Positions 36,696 through 47,425 of a DNA stretch of 64,000 bases are shown in pieces. The stretch's first letter is position 1. Every line of letters begins with the position of its first letter. The position numbers and the translations under genes are program-made. The stretch lies in assembly GCA_964036155.1 (NCBI GenBank), contig OZ038423.1:28535249-28599248 (forward strand). The letters run 5' to 3'. Origin of the DNA: Diploscapter coronatus (Eukaryota > Nematoda > Chromadorea > Rhabditida > Rhabditidae). Below the pieces are notes generated by a model. It did not search any database. It was not told the origin of the DNA and saw only the letters and a list, made by a program, of their open reading frames with translations.

Positions 36696-39444
36696 TTATT
36701 TCTTGTATGGCGTTAGATCCATGCCGAAATCGCCGGTGTCTCTGTATTCCCCGTGCGAATAGCCCGAAGGGAGGAGGTTGTGGACCTTCGCATGTCCGTG
36801 CAGACCACTCAGCTGGTCCTTCGAGAGGGTGATTTGGATGAGCGGGGGCTCGGGTGCAGATGGGGTGTCGAGCACTCGTACCGGGGGCAGGGGTTTGATC
36901 TTTAATTTGTTTAAAAAGTTATTTTTGAGATATCGAAAAACCAAATACTGCTATTTTCAATTCATTTCCAATATCAGGAATTCATAAAACTATAAAATAA
37001 TATAGACTCCATTTCGCTTGATTTGAAGTTTTTGTCAAATTTATTTAAATATTTGAAAATAAAAAAAAACTTGATTAAAATAGAGCGCTGAAATTTAGCA
37101 TAATTTTTATATTATGTGTTGTAGATGCATTGATCATCGAATTAATCTTCTCAACTATTAGCAATTATCAACATTCTACGAAACCTATTCAACTCTAGCA
37201 CTCAATTGTGCGTTGTGCCAGATTGGCATAAAATGATCTTTAAACATAGTAAAAGAATGAAAAATAATCGAAGAACCGGACCGACCTTTCTACCGCAGTA
37301 TCCATCCTTCTTGTGCCAGAGTCCACTGCTCATCTTGTAGCCGAATCGTCGATGCATTTGCGCAGAGCCGAAGATCTTTTCAGTGATGTCTCCGTGCGAG
37401 AGACGACCCACTGAAATTATTATATTTAGTCAATTTAGGCACAATTGATTCTAAATTTTAAAATAACCTGTAGCCATGCACTCCTTGTGCAGCGAGAACT
37501 CATGTTTGTGAGGCAACTGAAAAATTGAATTTATTTCTCGTTTAAAACAGAATAAGAACAAGAGCTCCCATTGAAGTAGACAAACTTTCATGAAACGTAT
37601 CTAATATTTTTCTCGAATGTTCTGCGCTTTTTAATAAATTTTGATGATTATGAATCCAAAATATAGAAATCGATGGAAAATCAACAAAAAACGAAATTTT
37701 ACGTTATGTAGCAATTTCATTATATCTATTTAATAAAATTGTGACTAAATTCATTTTTGATGATTTAAAAATTTAGCTTTAGATCAACCAGTTAGTCAAA
37801 TCCAATAAATTTTCGATATATCAGCACTACTTGGCTTTTATGAAAGTTTTCTAAAACTACTGTACAGTGAACAACAAGTTTGACATTTATGTATTGGAAA
37901 TTGTCTGAAACCGACCCGAATGACGGTGAAATCGCCCTGATGCTTGACGACGGTGGCCGCGTGGCCGGCTTGGCGGATGAACACTTCGCTGTCCATCGTC
38001 GGGTAGCGTTCAACTCTGAAATTCCAAAATTCGAGATAATACAAATTTCTGGAAAAAATCATGATTCCTCGAAAATTGATTAATTTCCGTAGGAAAAATG
38101 GAGAATATTCTTGAGGATTTAATAGAGAAAAAGCATCAAGAAAAATAAAATAAGAAAAGAAAAAGAAGCTCACGAATTGATAAGAGTTCCCGGCGCGAGA
38201 CTTCCGACGGGATAGGCATTTCCCTCAACTCCAATGACAGGGTTCTCGGGCAGGTGGCAGGTGGTTTTGATGATGTCGCCGGCCTTCATGTTTTCCGTTG
38301 CCAGAATCCATCGCTTCCCATGCATTCCGGCGACGAACGCGGTGTGAGAGGTTCTGAATTCTTTGAATTAGTTTCGTACGTAAATAGACGCTATAGCCCA
38401 ATCATATGAAGGAAGCGTCGGCAATTTTCAATATTGATTGAAACCCAGGGTGAATAATTTTGGTTTTGCATGAAAATTATGATTTTCTAATTTTACCTGT
38501 TAGCATCCCTCCGCACCTCGAGAACTCGCTCGTCGTACGTTTTGTCCGGCTCCGCGGGGCCTCTGAATCAAAAACAAATATTCTGGTGCACATAGGGCAA
38601 AATAGCGATTTGCATTAAAATATGAAATTTCAAGTTCCTTCGAATCATATGCATTGTTCTCAAAGCTTTATAGGCTATTTTAAATGTTAACTCAACCAAA
38701 ATAATCTTGTGAATAATGGAAAATTCAGTGAAATTGGGAAAAAATTGAAACCAGTTTAATTTCTATAAATTTCCAAAAACATTTTTAAAACGCACCTCCT
38801 GTGATAATCGGTGAGGAAGTAGTCGAATTTTACGCCGCCGCCGATGTGCTGATTCACTTTGTGGCCCGTGTCGGGGTCGCGACCTCCCAGTCTGTAAATA
38901 ATTTTTAAGAAATCTTTAATAAACTTCGAGAAGATCATAAATTTCAATTGAACTCATAGTAAATGATCGACAGCTTTTATCGAAAAAAATACTGAAAAAA
39001 TATCTTTGGGAAGAACGTGAAATGGTCTTTCAGAAGACTATTTGCACAAGAGTTCGCAAATTTTTAAATTTTAGAAAATTGCAACCTCCTGATCCGGAGC
39101 GGTTTGTAGGTGTATTCGCCGCCAGTCTGTCTCTGCAAGTCGCGCATGTCCCATTTGTGTTGCGGCAGGTTCTGTGGCTTCTCCTTTCGCTTCTTGGCGC
39201 GCAGACCGCGAGTCGAGGAAATCTGAGTGGAAATAAACATCCTTTTCAACTTTATTTTGGAAAACATGTACCCTAATTTTGCGCCGAATTCAGTTCTTCT
39301 TCGAAAATTTGCAAGTTTGAGGAAGAATGTATTCGAATTTTTGATTGAATGTAATTGTATTTTCAGAAATAATATTTCTTCGATTTTTACCTGCAAACCC
39401 CTGGCCATTACCGAAGCGAGCAAACCGACGCTTCTTTGACTCAT
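36696..39444 (-). CDS. mrpl-2: Mitochondrial ribosomal protein uL2m (MRPL2), 336 aa, complete
   Basis: Large-subunit protein of the mitochondrial ribosome, close to the peptidyl-transferase centre in this family. Nine exons: 39444-39391, 39222-39086, 38891-38796, 38562-38497, 38353-38174, 38015-37916, 37516-37468, 37410-37286, 36899-36696 (1,011 nt with TAA). uL2 signatures are visible: GGRDPDTGHKVN and HIGGGVKFDYF early, then TAFVAGMHGKRWILATENMK and AGDII. GSLAPGTLINSVERYP is next, the usual uL2 nonpolar turn before VFIRQAGHAATVV, then HKECMATVGRLSHG. The N-terminus (MSQRSVGLLASVMARGLQ) is a basic amphipathic mitochondrial presequence. The C-terminal extension after about residue 270 is typical of mitochondrial rather than bacterial L2. 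A TTTTTCAG acceptor sits 6 nt before the ATG, and the gene follows the SRR1-like gene closely, so it is probably an operon member. Confidence 0.92.
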
Positions 39445-39744
39445 TTTGATCTGAAAAATCAAATTTTAAATTTTCAAACAAAATCAAATGAAAAGATACG
39501 CCAGCGATAAAACGTTTGTAAAGTAAATTGTCAAAGGGGAAAATTAAACGACTTTATTCGAACAATAACGAATTTACCCGTAACCTGAAACCCACTCACA
39601 ACAATAATCAGCAACAAAATTGAATATTTTTCTAGAATTCTAGAATATTCCTAATTTTTCAACCGCTATCTGAAAATATGTACAAAGTTTCGTTAGGCTC
39701 ATCTCCATCAGCCGAACTGCGATTTTCCTCGTTTTCCCCGAATT
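39445..39744 (-). promoter_or_regulatory. Intercistronic region with AATAAA and trans-splice-like acceptor before mrpl-2
   Basis: On the minus strand an AATAAA (39558-39553) follows the upstream stop codon by about 190 nt. A TTTTTCAG acceptor ends at 39451, about 102 nt later and only 6 nt before the mrpl-2 ATG. That is the classical organisation of nematode operons. No promoter-like motif was seen between the two. Confidence 0.6.
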
Positions 39745-41363
39745 TTAGATAGGGAAAGTTCCGCCGAATTCCTTTTTCCAATAGGCGAGAGCCGTGTTGG
39801 CGAACGCGTTCCGCCTCTTTGCGAATTCCGGAAATTCTTCGAATCGACCGATTTTCAGGAACTTCGCATAGGCAGGGTATTCTGGAGGATCCTGGATAAA
39901 TCTTTATTTAATTTCAGAAAAAAAGGTTTCAAATAGGATGGAAGAGAGCATTGTTAGAGAAATATGAATAGAGGAAATGTTGAAGAAAATGTAAATTCAG
40001 GTATTTTTGTGTTTTTAGAAATGAGAAAGTTTCTTAAAAATCAGAAAATACCGCAAAATATAAAATAGGAATCCCCCTAAATTAGAAGTCCACTCTCCAA
40101 AATGCTAGAACTACCAATTACCCATCTCAGAAAGTGTTTTTATTATGTTCTTAAAAGTGTGTAGGGTGGATTGTCTTGATTCGATGAGATTGCGATCATT
40201 GGATGGGAAGTTATGACGATTTGAAAACTTGAGGATCGAAAAAAGAAGTACATGGACTTCTATTTTAGATTTTACGGTATATCTTCAGAAAATTAATTTA
40301 GATTGCGAACTTTAAGTTTATTTGAAACAAACCCGCAAATAAGGCGGTAAAGCGGTATCGCTAATATGGTTGCAGATCAGAATCAATTCATCCAGGCTGT
40401 CGGGACGCCTGAAAATTAATACCATAACGGTTAGACGGGAAAATGTCATCTAACCAGCGAGACTTCAAGATGTCCTCATGAAGAGAGGCAATTCCATGAA
40501 TTAGCACGATCAAATGGCAGCACTCTGTATCAGGCTTGGATTCCTGAGGTTCTACCTGAAATTGAATCTTTTTTTACCAATTTCTTGCTAAATTAAACAA
40601 AACTCACATCTTCCAGATCGAGTTCGAGCCAGAGACGTTCCATGGCGGTGCAAACCGGCTCCTGCAAGATTTTCATTGTAGATCGAAGTAAAATGGCTAA
40701 ACAGATAACCCATCATTAGTGGGCCTTTTTAAAATGTCATCTGGTATACTTTATCATTGAAATCTATATTTTCGAGCTTATACGTAAGAAAATTTTCGAA
40801 AGGTCAACTTTTCCAAACCCTAAAATCGAATTCAGCTTTGTAGAGTTGCCTGAGCAGGAGACACATGGCGAGTTGATAGGTGCCGTCCTCGAAAGGCGAG
40901 TCGAAATGCCCGTTTCCAAGCACGGAAATCATACCCAGTTTGCGACCATCCAGCACTTTTTCGAGTCGAATTTTCAGCCACTTGCTGAAATTATAAATTT
41001 CAAAAATTCCACGCTTTTTTAATCTTTTGGCATCTATTTCAGAGTTTCAGAAAGGAAGATAAAATCTTATTCTTTTAACTAGCAAAAAATTATCCAGTTT
41101 TCTGGATTATTTGGGAAATGCTGGAAAAATGTCTTATTTAACTTTGTATGAGCAATAAATACTCACAACATGTTGGATTGCTCGACTTCGTGCATAGCCA
41201 TAGTGATCGCCTTGCGAATGTCCTGTAACGACCCGTTCACTCTTTCCTCTTCCTTGGCCTCGCTTCCCGAAGTGGATGCCTGTGCTTGTTCGTGAGCCTC
41301 GATGATCTTCCTCTGTCCATCTCGACCTCGTCTCTTCACCAACGTAAATCCATCTTCTTCCAT
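39745..41363 (-). CDS. SRR1-like domain protein (SRRD family), 246 aa, complete
   Basis: Exons 41363-41167, 40984-40819, 40661-40608, 40555-40455, 40408-40333 and 39891-39745 join in phase (741 nt with TAA). The start MEEDGFTLVKRRGR is like that of SRR1-family proteins. It continues with a low-complexity charged linker (about residues 20-55). The SRR1 core follows: LGMISVLGNGHFDSPFEDG-TYQLAMCLL (the conserved 'G-x-F-...-YQLA' strand/helix), FREPVCTAMER (equivalent to the DPVF-E motif), a histidine-containing HGIASLHEDILKS, and SLDELILICNH. It ends with FPEFAKRRNAF. SRR1 proteins were first described in plant light and clock signalling. The animal members have poorly defined roles, with links to haem in mammals. 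An in-frame ATG 33 nt upstream (41396) would add 11 residues and directly follows an AAG acceptor-like site, so the start is uncertain. Confidence 0.78.
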
Positions 41364-41687
41364 TTCATAAAATAGATATTTTGGAAAAAAAACCATTATC
41401 TTCAAAGATATTCCATTGTCTACAAACCAAGTAATTCTAGAAAGAAGTGCTCGAAAAAGATTAAAAAATGTATTCTTCTCATAACAGACAACAAAATGTA
41501 AACCCTAATACAAGATTTTTAACAACGGATTTCTACTCTTTACAATTTGCCAAAAATCCCGATTTCTAACCTTCAATTCTCAAATTCTCTTACAAACTGA
41601 CTAATTTCTAATCGCCTATGTTTCAAAAATACACGCTTTTGAAATTGTTTCTCCTTAAATCTGCAGTTTGTTTAAATGCAGCTGAAA
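41364..41687 (-). promoter_or_regulatory. Short gap between TIM21 and SRR1-like genes
   Basis: 324 bp between the TIM21 stop and the SRR1-like ATG on the same strand. No canonical AATAAA was seen on the minus strand. Acceptor-like TTTGTAG and TTTGAAG occur shortly before the ATG. Compact spacing suggests operon membership, but the signals are weaker than in the mrpl-2 gap. Confidence 0.35.
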
Positions 41688-43299
41688 TCATCGATTGTCG
41701 ATGAGAATGTGCGAGGTTTTCGAGCGGCCTTTCGTCTCGACGAACCTGAAATTTTGAAGTGTGAAATTTGTCTCAAACGAAAGAAACTATTCCGTCTTTT
41801 TTCTATTCTTGTAAAGATCAATCTTCTCAAGAGTTTTTGATGAAAACATTATATCGAATTTTCTATCTTCTTTCAAGACTCACAAAAATCTCCACTCCCA
41901 GTTCCCATCGCGTTTCTCCATCTCCGCCTGAGCGACGCCCTCGTCGCGCTCTCCCTGGAAATGTTTTTTTCTTTTTTTTCAAAATGTGCAAAGTAACAAT
42001 TATTTCAAGTATGTCTCAAACAATCACCAAAATTTGGAATAACTTCAAGTACTAATTTGGTTGATAAGTCAAGACCAGAATAACTAGAAAACACTCCTGC
42101 AATTTTACAACACAAAATAGTTTAATGTAAGCTTCAAACAATCTTCAGAATGCTTCAGGTAATAAGCCCTCAATCCGACCATTGGAGCTCAAAGAAATGG
42201 TAAAAGAAAAACAAACCGGCCTACCTTAACGTGGAAAAGCACCCTGATCCTCTGTCTGCCATCCTTCTCGTACTTGTGGTTGGCGACGTGTCGTCTTCTT
42301 CCCCTGGATGTCTCTTCCCCGAACCCGGCGATCGTCTCCCCGAACAGATCCAGACAGCGACCGTCCTTGCGGATCAGATCCAGAGCTCTGCGAATAAAAA
42401 ATAGATTAAGTTTGAGTTTGACTGATCTCTGCTGAAATGGCTATTAAACATTTTGAAAGTTGTTTTCCTTTTTCAAATCTGCAATCCCTTCAAAATTTTG
42501 TGAACCATCGAGCAATCATTACTAGCATATTTCCACGCAGTAATGCTTTGAGCAGGATTATAATACAAGAGTCCGTCTTCTAGAAATCGAATTTCTAGAA
42601 AATCGTAAACTTAAAAATATTTTTGAAACCTACTTGGTGTAGATGACAATTGGAGAATCGTCAGCGAAGAACTCGGCAGTGAGGACGTAGACGAAATAGC
42701 CGAGCACGAGCACCGCGGACAGCACAAATGTGTACAGCATGGTGTTTGTTGTCGCTTCCGCTGCCTCAAATTCGAATTTTAATATTTGAGAAAAAATATA
42801 TCTTTTGAAAGTTAAAATTTTTGACTCAATATTTGAAGAACAAAGCGATATAAAAAACAGCCTTTAAAATATCAAAACTTTTCTACTTTGAAGAAGAGAA
42901 ATTTTCTAAGCATTCCCTACCTTCCCTGCAAAAGTGGTCGGCTTTTTGGGCTTGTCGAGCAGGACCTGTTCGAGGACGCTGCTCTGCAGAGCGGTTTTCT
43001 CCTTTTCATCCTTGTTGCTCGAGCTCGGTGTTGGGCTCTTCGTGTCTTTCGTGGCAAATAGGCGTTGCGAGACACTGAAACTTCAAAAATAAAATTCTAG
43101 GGGATAAATCTTCTACAAAAATATATGCTAATTTCGTGAATTTGAAGTTTGAATTTCCCTCAAAATGTTATATTTCTTGCATTGTTTTAACACTTCACCT
43201 GATGATTCTGTTGAGTTCCCTCTTCCTCAATTTGAATACCGCAGTCGGTAGATTTCCCGCTCTGCAGGTTCCTACTCTCACGACAATAGCTGATAGCAT
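41688..43299 (-). CDS. TIM21, mitochondrial presequence translocase subunit, 225 aa, complete
   Basis: Tim21 is a single-span inner-membrane subunit of the TIM23 complex. It contacts TOM22 and the respiratory chain through its intermembrane-space domain. Exons 43299-43199, 43074-42921, 42764-42634, 42387-42225, 41954-41884 and 41745-41688 join in phase (678 nt with TGA). The N-terminus is a basic, Arg-rich presequence (MLSAIVVRVGTCRAG...). A hydrophilic linker is followed by one hydrophobic span (YTFVLSAVLVLGYFVYVL, about residues 93-110). The Tim21 core comes next: ALDLIRKDGRCLDLFGETI, GFGEETSRGRRRHVANH, RIRVLFHVKG, WEWRFLFVETK and the terminal HILIDNR. Length fits the family. A TTCCAG acceptor directly abuts the ATG, implying a trans-spliced or zero-length leader. 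It heads the TIM21 - SRR1-like - mrpl-2 row, two of whose members are mitochondrial. Confidence 0.9.
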
Positions 43300-44266
43300 C
43301 TGGAAGTTGCCTTTTCTAAAAAAATTTTGAATTTTATCCCGATATCCAAATTTGGTTTTAGAACCAAAGTTTTTTTCTTTCTTCTAAGAAAACTTTCATA
43401 AAACTTTATTTATGTCTTTATCACCAAGTTTCGGAGACACAAATCTCCTTCATAATAAAACCGAACGAATTAGTGAAATTCGATAGAAAATTTTCCGGAT
43501 TTTAAAAATCGAAATTTCTCTAAAAGTTGTAGAGAATGGGCAAGGTCCTCTACAAAGATCCGAAAAATACCTATTCTTTCTTTAGTAGTCAGAGAAAACG
43601 AAATAGCATTTCAGAGTGAGAAAGCAATTTTTTTCTATCCCAAAATTTCATGCCATTTCATCTTCCCTGACAATTTTTCAAAGTTCTCTCAAAAAAGATT
43701 CTCATTTTAGCTCAAAAACTCGAAAAAAAATCGGATCAATAGTAAGCAGTTTTGATAAAACACGATGAAAAAGAGGAAACTAGATAAAAAAAATCACATC
43801 TTCTTTTTATGTTTGGGGCGATTTTAGGAATTCTTACAAAAGGGCAGAGGAAAATTCTGATTTCAAACCAATTCCGAACTCAGAAAAAGATATGCATAGG
43901 GGAAAAATCAATAAAAAAAACGCCAATAAAATTAGATGAACACATAGGAAATTAACCCGGTCTATGAATAAAAGCCGAAATTTGGGGTGGAAGATTTTGA
44001 AAAATTAGCAGAAAATGATTTTTTGCCATAAGAAATAGTATTTTTGTAATTTTCAAATCTTCTAAAAAATATCAAATTAGAATACAAAATATTGAAAAAT
44101 AAATTGGGGAAAAGATAAAAAAAAAAGGAGATATCTTATTGTTAGAATCCATTGAGTTTAGGGTTTGGTAGGGGTAAAGCGGTTGGTTTGGGGAAATAAG
44201 GCAAATAGCAAGTGGTTTTGAAGGGAAAATAGTCGAGAAAGGAAGTGCCGTATTTTAAACGGGTTT
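43300..44266. other. Intergenic region between HUWE1/EEL-1 and TIM21
   Basis: About 970 bp of AT-rich DNA with no supportable ORF. It must contain the 3' UTR of the ligase gene and either a promoter or an intercistronic region for TIM21. No convincing minus-strand AATAAA lies close to the ligase stop; the clearest one is near 43410, only about 110 nt before the TIM21 acceptor at 43300-43301. Confidence 0.45.
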
Positions 44267-47200
44267 TCAGGCGAATCCGAATCCCTCAGTGCACTCGCGA
44301 ATGGCCATCAAGAGCGCGTCACGCAGCTTCTCGTACGACTCGTACTGCGGCAGATCCAGTTGGTTGAAGCTGAAGAAAAAAAACGAATTTTTATTTTCAA
44401 TATTTAATGAAAATGTTTATTCAATCTTAGGCCGAAAAGCATTCTTTTAGTCAGAAAAGGGAAATCATATCATTTTTGACATTCGAATGAAACCTATTAA
44501 AAAACTAGACACTTTCAAAGTTGTCTGTTTCTATGAATTCGACAAATTTCACGTTTTTAAAAAGTATGGAGAAAAATTACCAAGTATGTGCAGCTGGCAA
44601 TCTGTCTCCGCCTCTGCTGTCCATGTGGATGGAGAACTTCTGCACACCATTCATGCCCTCCAGCGAGGCGAATCCCTGTAATCATAATTATAGATGTTTT
44701 TGCTCCGAGTTAACTATAACTTTAAGTCTAAATATGAATGGACCAGTATTTTTAGTTTAGAGTTAAGTTTGACCTAGGGGTTAAATCGTTATGAAACAGG
44801 TACCTGAAGTGGCACTTTGGACGTGCCCGTCACGAACTGCAGGAACTTGGCCTTGTCCTCTTTCTCGAACGACCGCAATGCGCGCCAGAACCATTGGATC
44901 TGAAAATGCCGGATTTTTAGAAGATTTCAAAATATCGATAGATTAAATGTCTTTTCGGATTGTTAGTGCGAGTGTCTCTGGTTCAATCGAAACAAATATC
45001 GTCTTCAAAACATACGAATCTCAAAATAAGCTAAGTTTCAAGGGATCGGATAAAGTTCAACATATTCAGAGACGTCAATTCGGCGTTCTGAAGCTAGCCA
45101 GGGTAAGTATAAAAGACCAATTTTCATTCTCATTTCTTAAAGTCCAGCTTTATGAGTACTTTTCACCCATTTTTAGGAAGGAAAGTACTAGTGTTCACAG
45201 TTTTCCCACCTGCGGACTAGTCTTAGTGTAGGTCTTGTACTCCGTATTGGCGCAGAGGTCGTCAATGTCGACGGTGGGCAGTCCGGAGATGAGCAGCTCG
45301 AGTTCCTGCTCGTTGAACATCGAGATGAGGTGCTTCGGGATGATCTCGTAGAAGCCCTGCAGGAACGCATCCAGCTGCTTGCGGATCGAACCTGAAAATC
45401 AGAACTTTCATTTTTAGAGGTAAATTTCAAAAAATTTCGTAGATGAAACATACATCTCGAGCTGTGATAGTTATGTATCAAGAGTCTTTATAAAATGGAA
45501 AAAGAGTAACTTCAAAATATTAGCATCTTCGTTCGATTTTATTTTTTAATTATGCTTCAATAAATTTTCAGAACTAATTATGTTCCTTTCAGATTGGAGT
45601 TGTCTGAAGAGAAAGTGAATGAACTGACCAGTCATCTTCATTTGACAGACGAGTTTGACGTACTCCTCCTTGTTCTCGTCGGTCACAGGAATGTCTCTGC
45701 CTCCCAGCTTCAGATCGCGCACCGACAGCACGCCGAATTCTTCCACCTGAAATTTCACGATTTATATTTTTTAAAGAAATCCCAAATCTACGCCTTCCCT
45801 AGAAAGTTTCAAGTTTCTTTAAAATGTCTAAAATATCTTACATCAGTGCTGAAGGTGATGTCGAGTCCGAGGTCGTTGATGGGGTTGTTGAGGAGGAACT
45901 CGAGTGATTTGTAGAACGCGGGGTCTTCACTTTCGAGGTCCTGGTACCGCACAGGGAGGTTGAGGATGTGTTTGTAGAAAGCTCGCGTGAAGTAGCAGTC
46001 TGGAAGATAATTGAGTAATCACAACTCGTTGAAACCTATAGAAAAATATGAAAACCTCAAAAATTTTGCAAGTTTCTTAAAAACATGGTACCCAAACAAA
46101 TACGGATTGGTCAACTTTAAAAGGCTGGAGACTTGGCAATACTTCGAAACTTATCAAAGAAGAAAAGCTCGAGAGTAAGCAATTTCCGATAATCTCTCAT
46201 TAACAACAGCACTATTCTCCTCCCTAAATTCCCCATTTAAAAATTCTTTGAAACATACCAAAAACAATTTATGTAAAGCTTTTTTTTTATTTTTTAAAAT
46301 AAAACACTGAGACGAGGAGATTTAGAATTGATTTCAACTTGAATTTCCGAATAGCTAACTTTCTTGAAATGTGTCACAAGCAGAGATGTACGCGGTCCGT
46401 AAAAATTGGGACCCGGACCGGACCCGGGCATTGAGATTTTTTTTGAGAAGGACCCGGACCGGACCCGGACATTGAGATTTTTTTTGAGGAAGACCCGGAC
46501 CGGGTCCGGACATTAATTAATGTCCGGGTCCGGGTCCGTACATCTCTGGTCACAAGCACAAAAAATAAATAATTGAAAAACCTACCCAGGTATTTGTGCT
46601 CGAAGATGGCCTTGGCGATGAGGCGACCGACGAATTTGAAGTAGTCGATGTGCTCGGGATTGATGTACGACGACTTGTTGATCTGGAAAAATTGTCTTTT
46701 TAACAAAAATCTCCAAATTCCAATATTTCATGTTTGAAAAATTTTCAATACCCATAAGTTTCAAGAAAATGTCAAAATTTTCGAACCAATATTTGTTGAG
46801 TTTAGTTTGAGAACGACTACAAATCGAATTTTAATATTTTCGATAGCTTCCAAATTATGATCAAAATTGCAAATCCAGCCCTCATCTAAGTCGAGTTCGA
46901 TCTCATTAACAATGGAAAAATTCGACTGTTTTCAGAAATTTCAAGATTTCGCCTTACCATGTAGGTGACCATATCTCCGGGCGCGGTGATGAAGAGCGCG
47001 TAGCCGGGGTTGAAGATCTCCCGAGTGATCACCGAGAACCACTCTCGCAGCAGACCGCCCGCATCCTGGCCCTCTTCTCCTGGAGATTTATCAATTCACG
47101 AAGTCAGAAAAAAATTCGAATATTGCACTTTATCTTTTTTGAAAAATTTCAATAATTGAAAATCTTTCACCATAATTACACTCTAAACTTTTTCACAGCA

Positions 47201-47425
47201 TCAATTATGCTTCATTGAAAATACTTCACGAGGAAATTTGAATTTTCATGTAATGTTGTTTTATTCCACAAGCGTATGTGTTTAATAAATCAAAAAATGT
47301 CCACCTTGGAAGATGATGTAGAACCGATTCTTCCAGTCGGTAGCCTTGACTCTGCACAGCTCGCGGAACGAGTCCGCGAACACCTGCGAACGACGCACCT
47401 GCACCGAGATGTCGTTGCGACGGTA
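44267..47425 (-). other. eel-1: HECT catalytic domain of HUWE1/EEL-1
   Basis: Exons, approximately: 47425-47305 ([13 protein letters not shown]), 47080-46960 ([15 protein letters not shown]), 46685-46587 ([19 protein letters not shown]), 46000-45843 ([12 protein letters not shown]), 45748-45630 ([13 protein letters not shown]), 45391-45210 ([31 protein letters not shown]), 44899-44804 ([27 protein letters not shown]), 44675-44581 ([17 protein letters not shown]) and 44369-44267 ([15 protein letters not shown]). N-lobe and C-lobe are both complete. The catalytic Cys is in LPAAHTCFNQLDLP. Its codon is TG at 44582-44581 plus C at 44369, across a phase-2 intron. All residues needed for thioester transfer appear intact. 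Confidence 0.96.

Noticed and set aside
46374..46706. 110-codon minus ORF with RTR/GPGP repeats
   Set aside because: It is the HECT exon read through into the MITE; the repeat peptide is transposon sequence in an intron.
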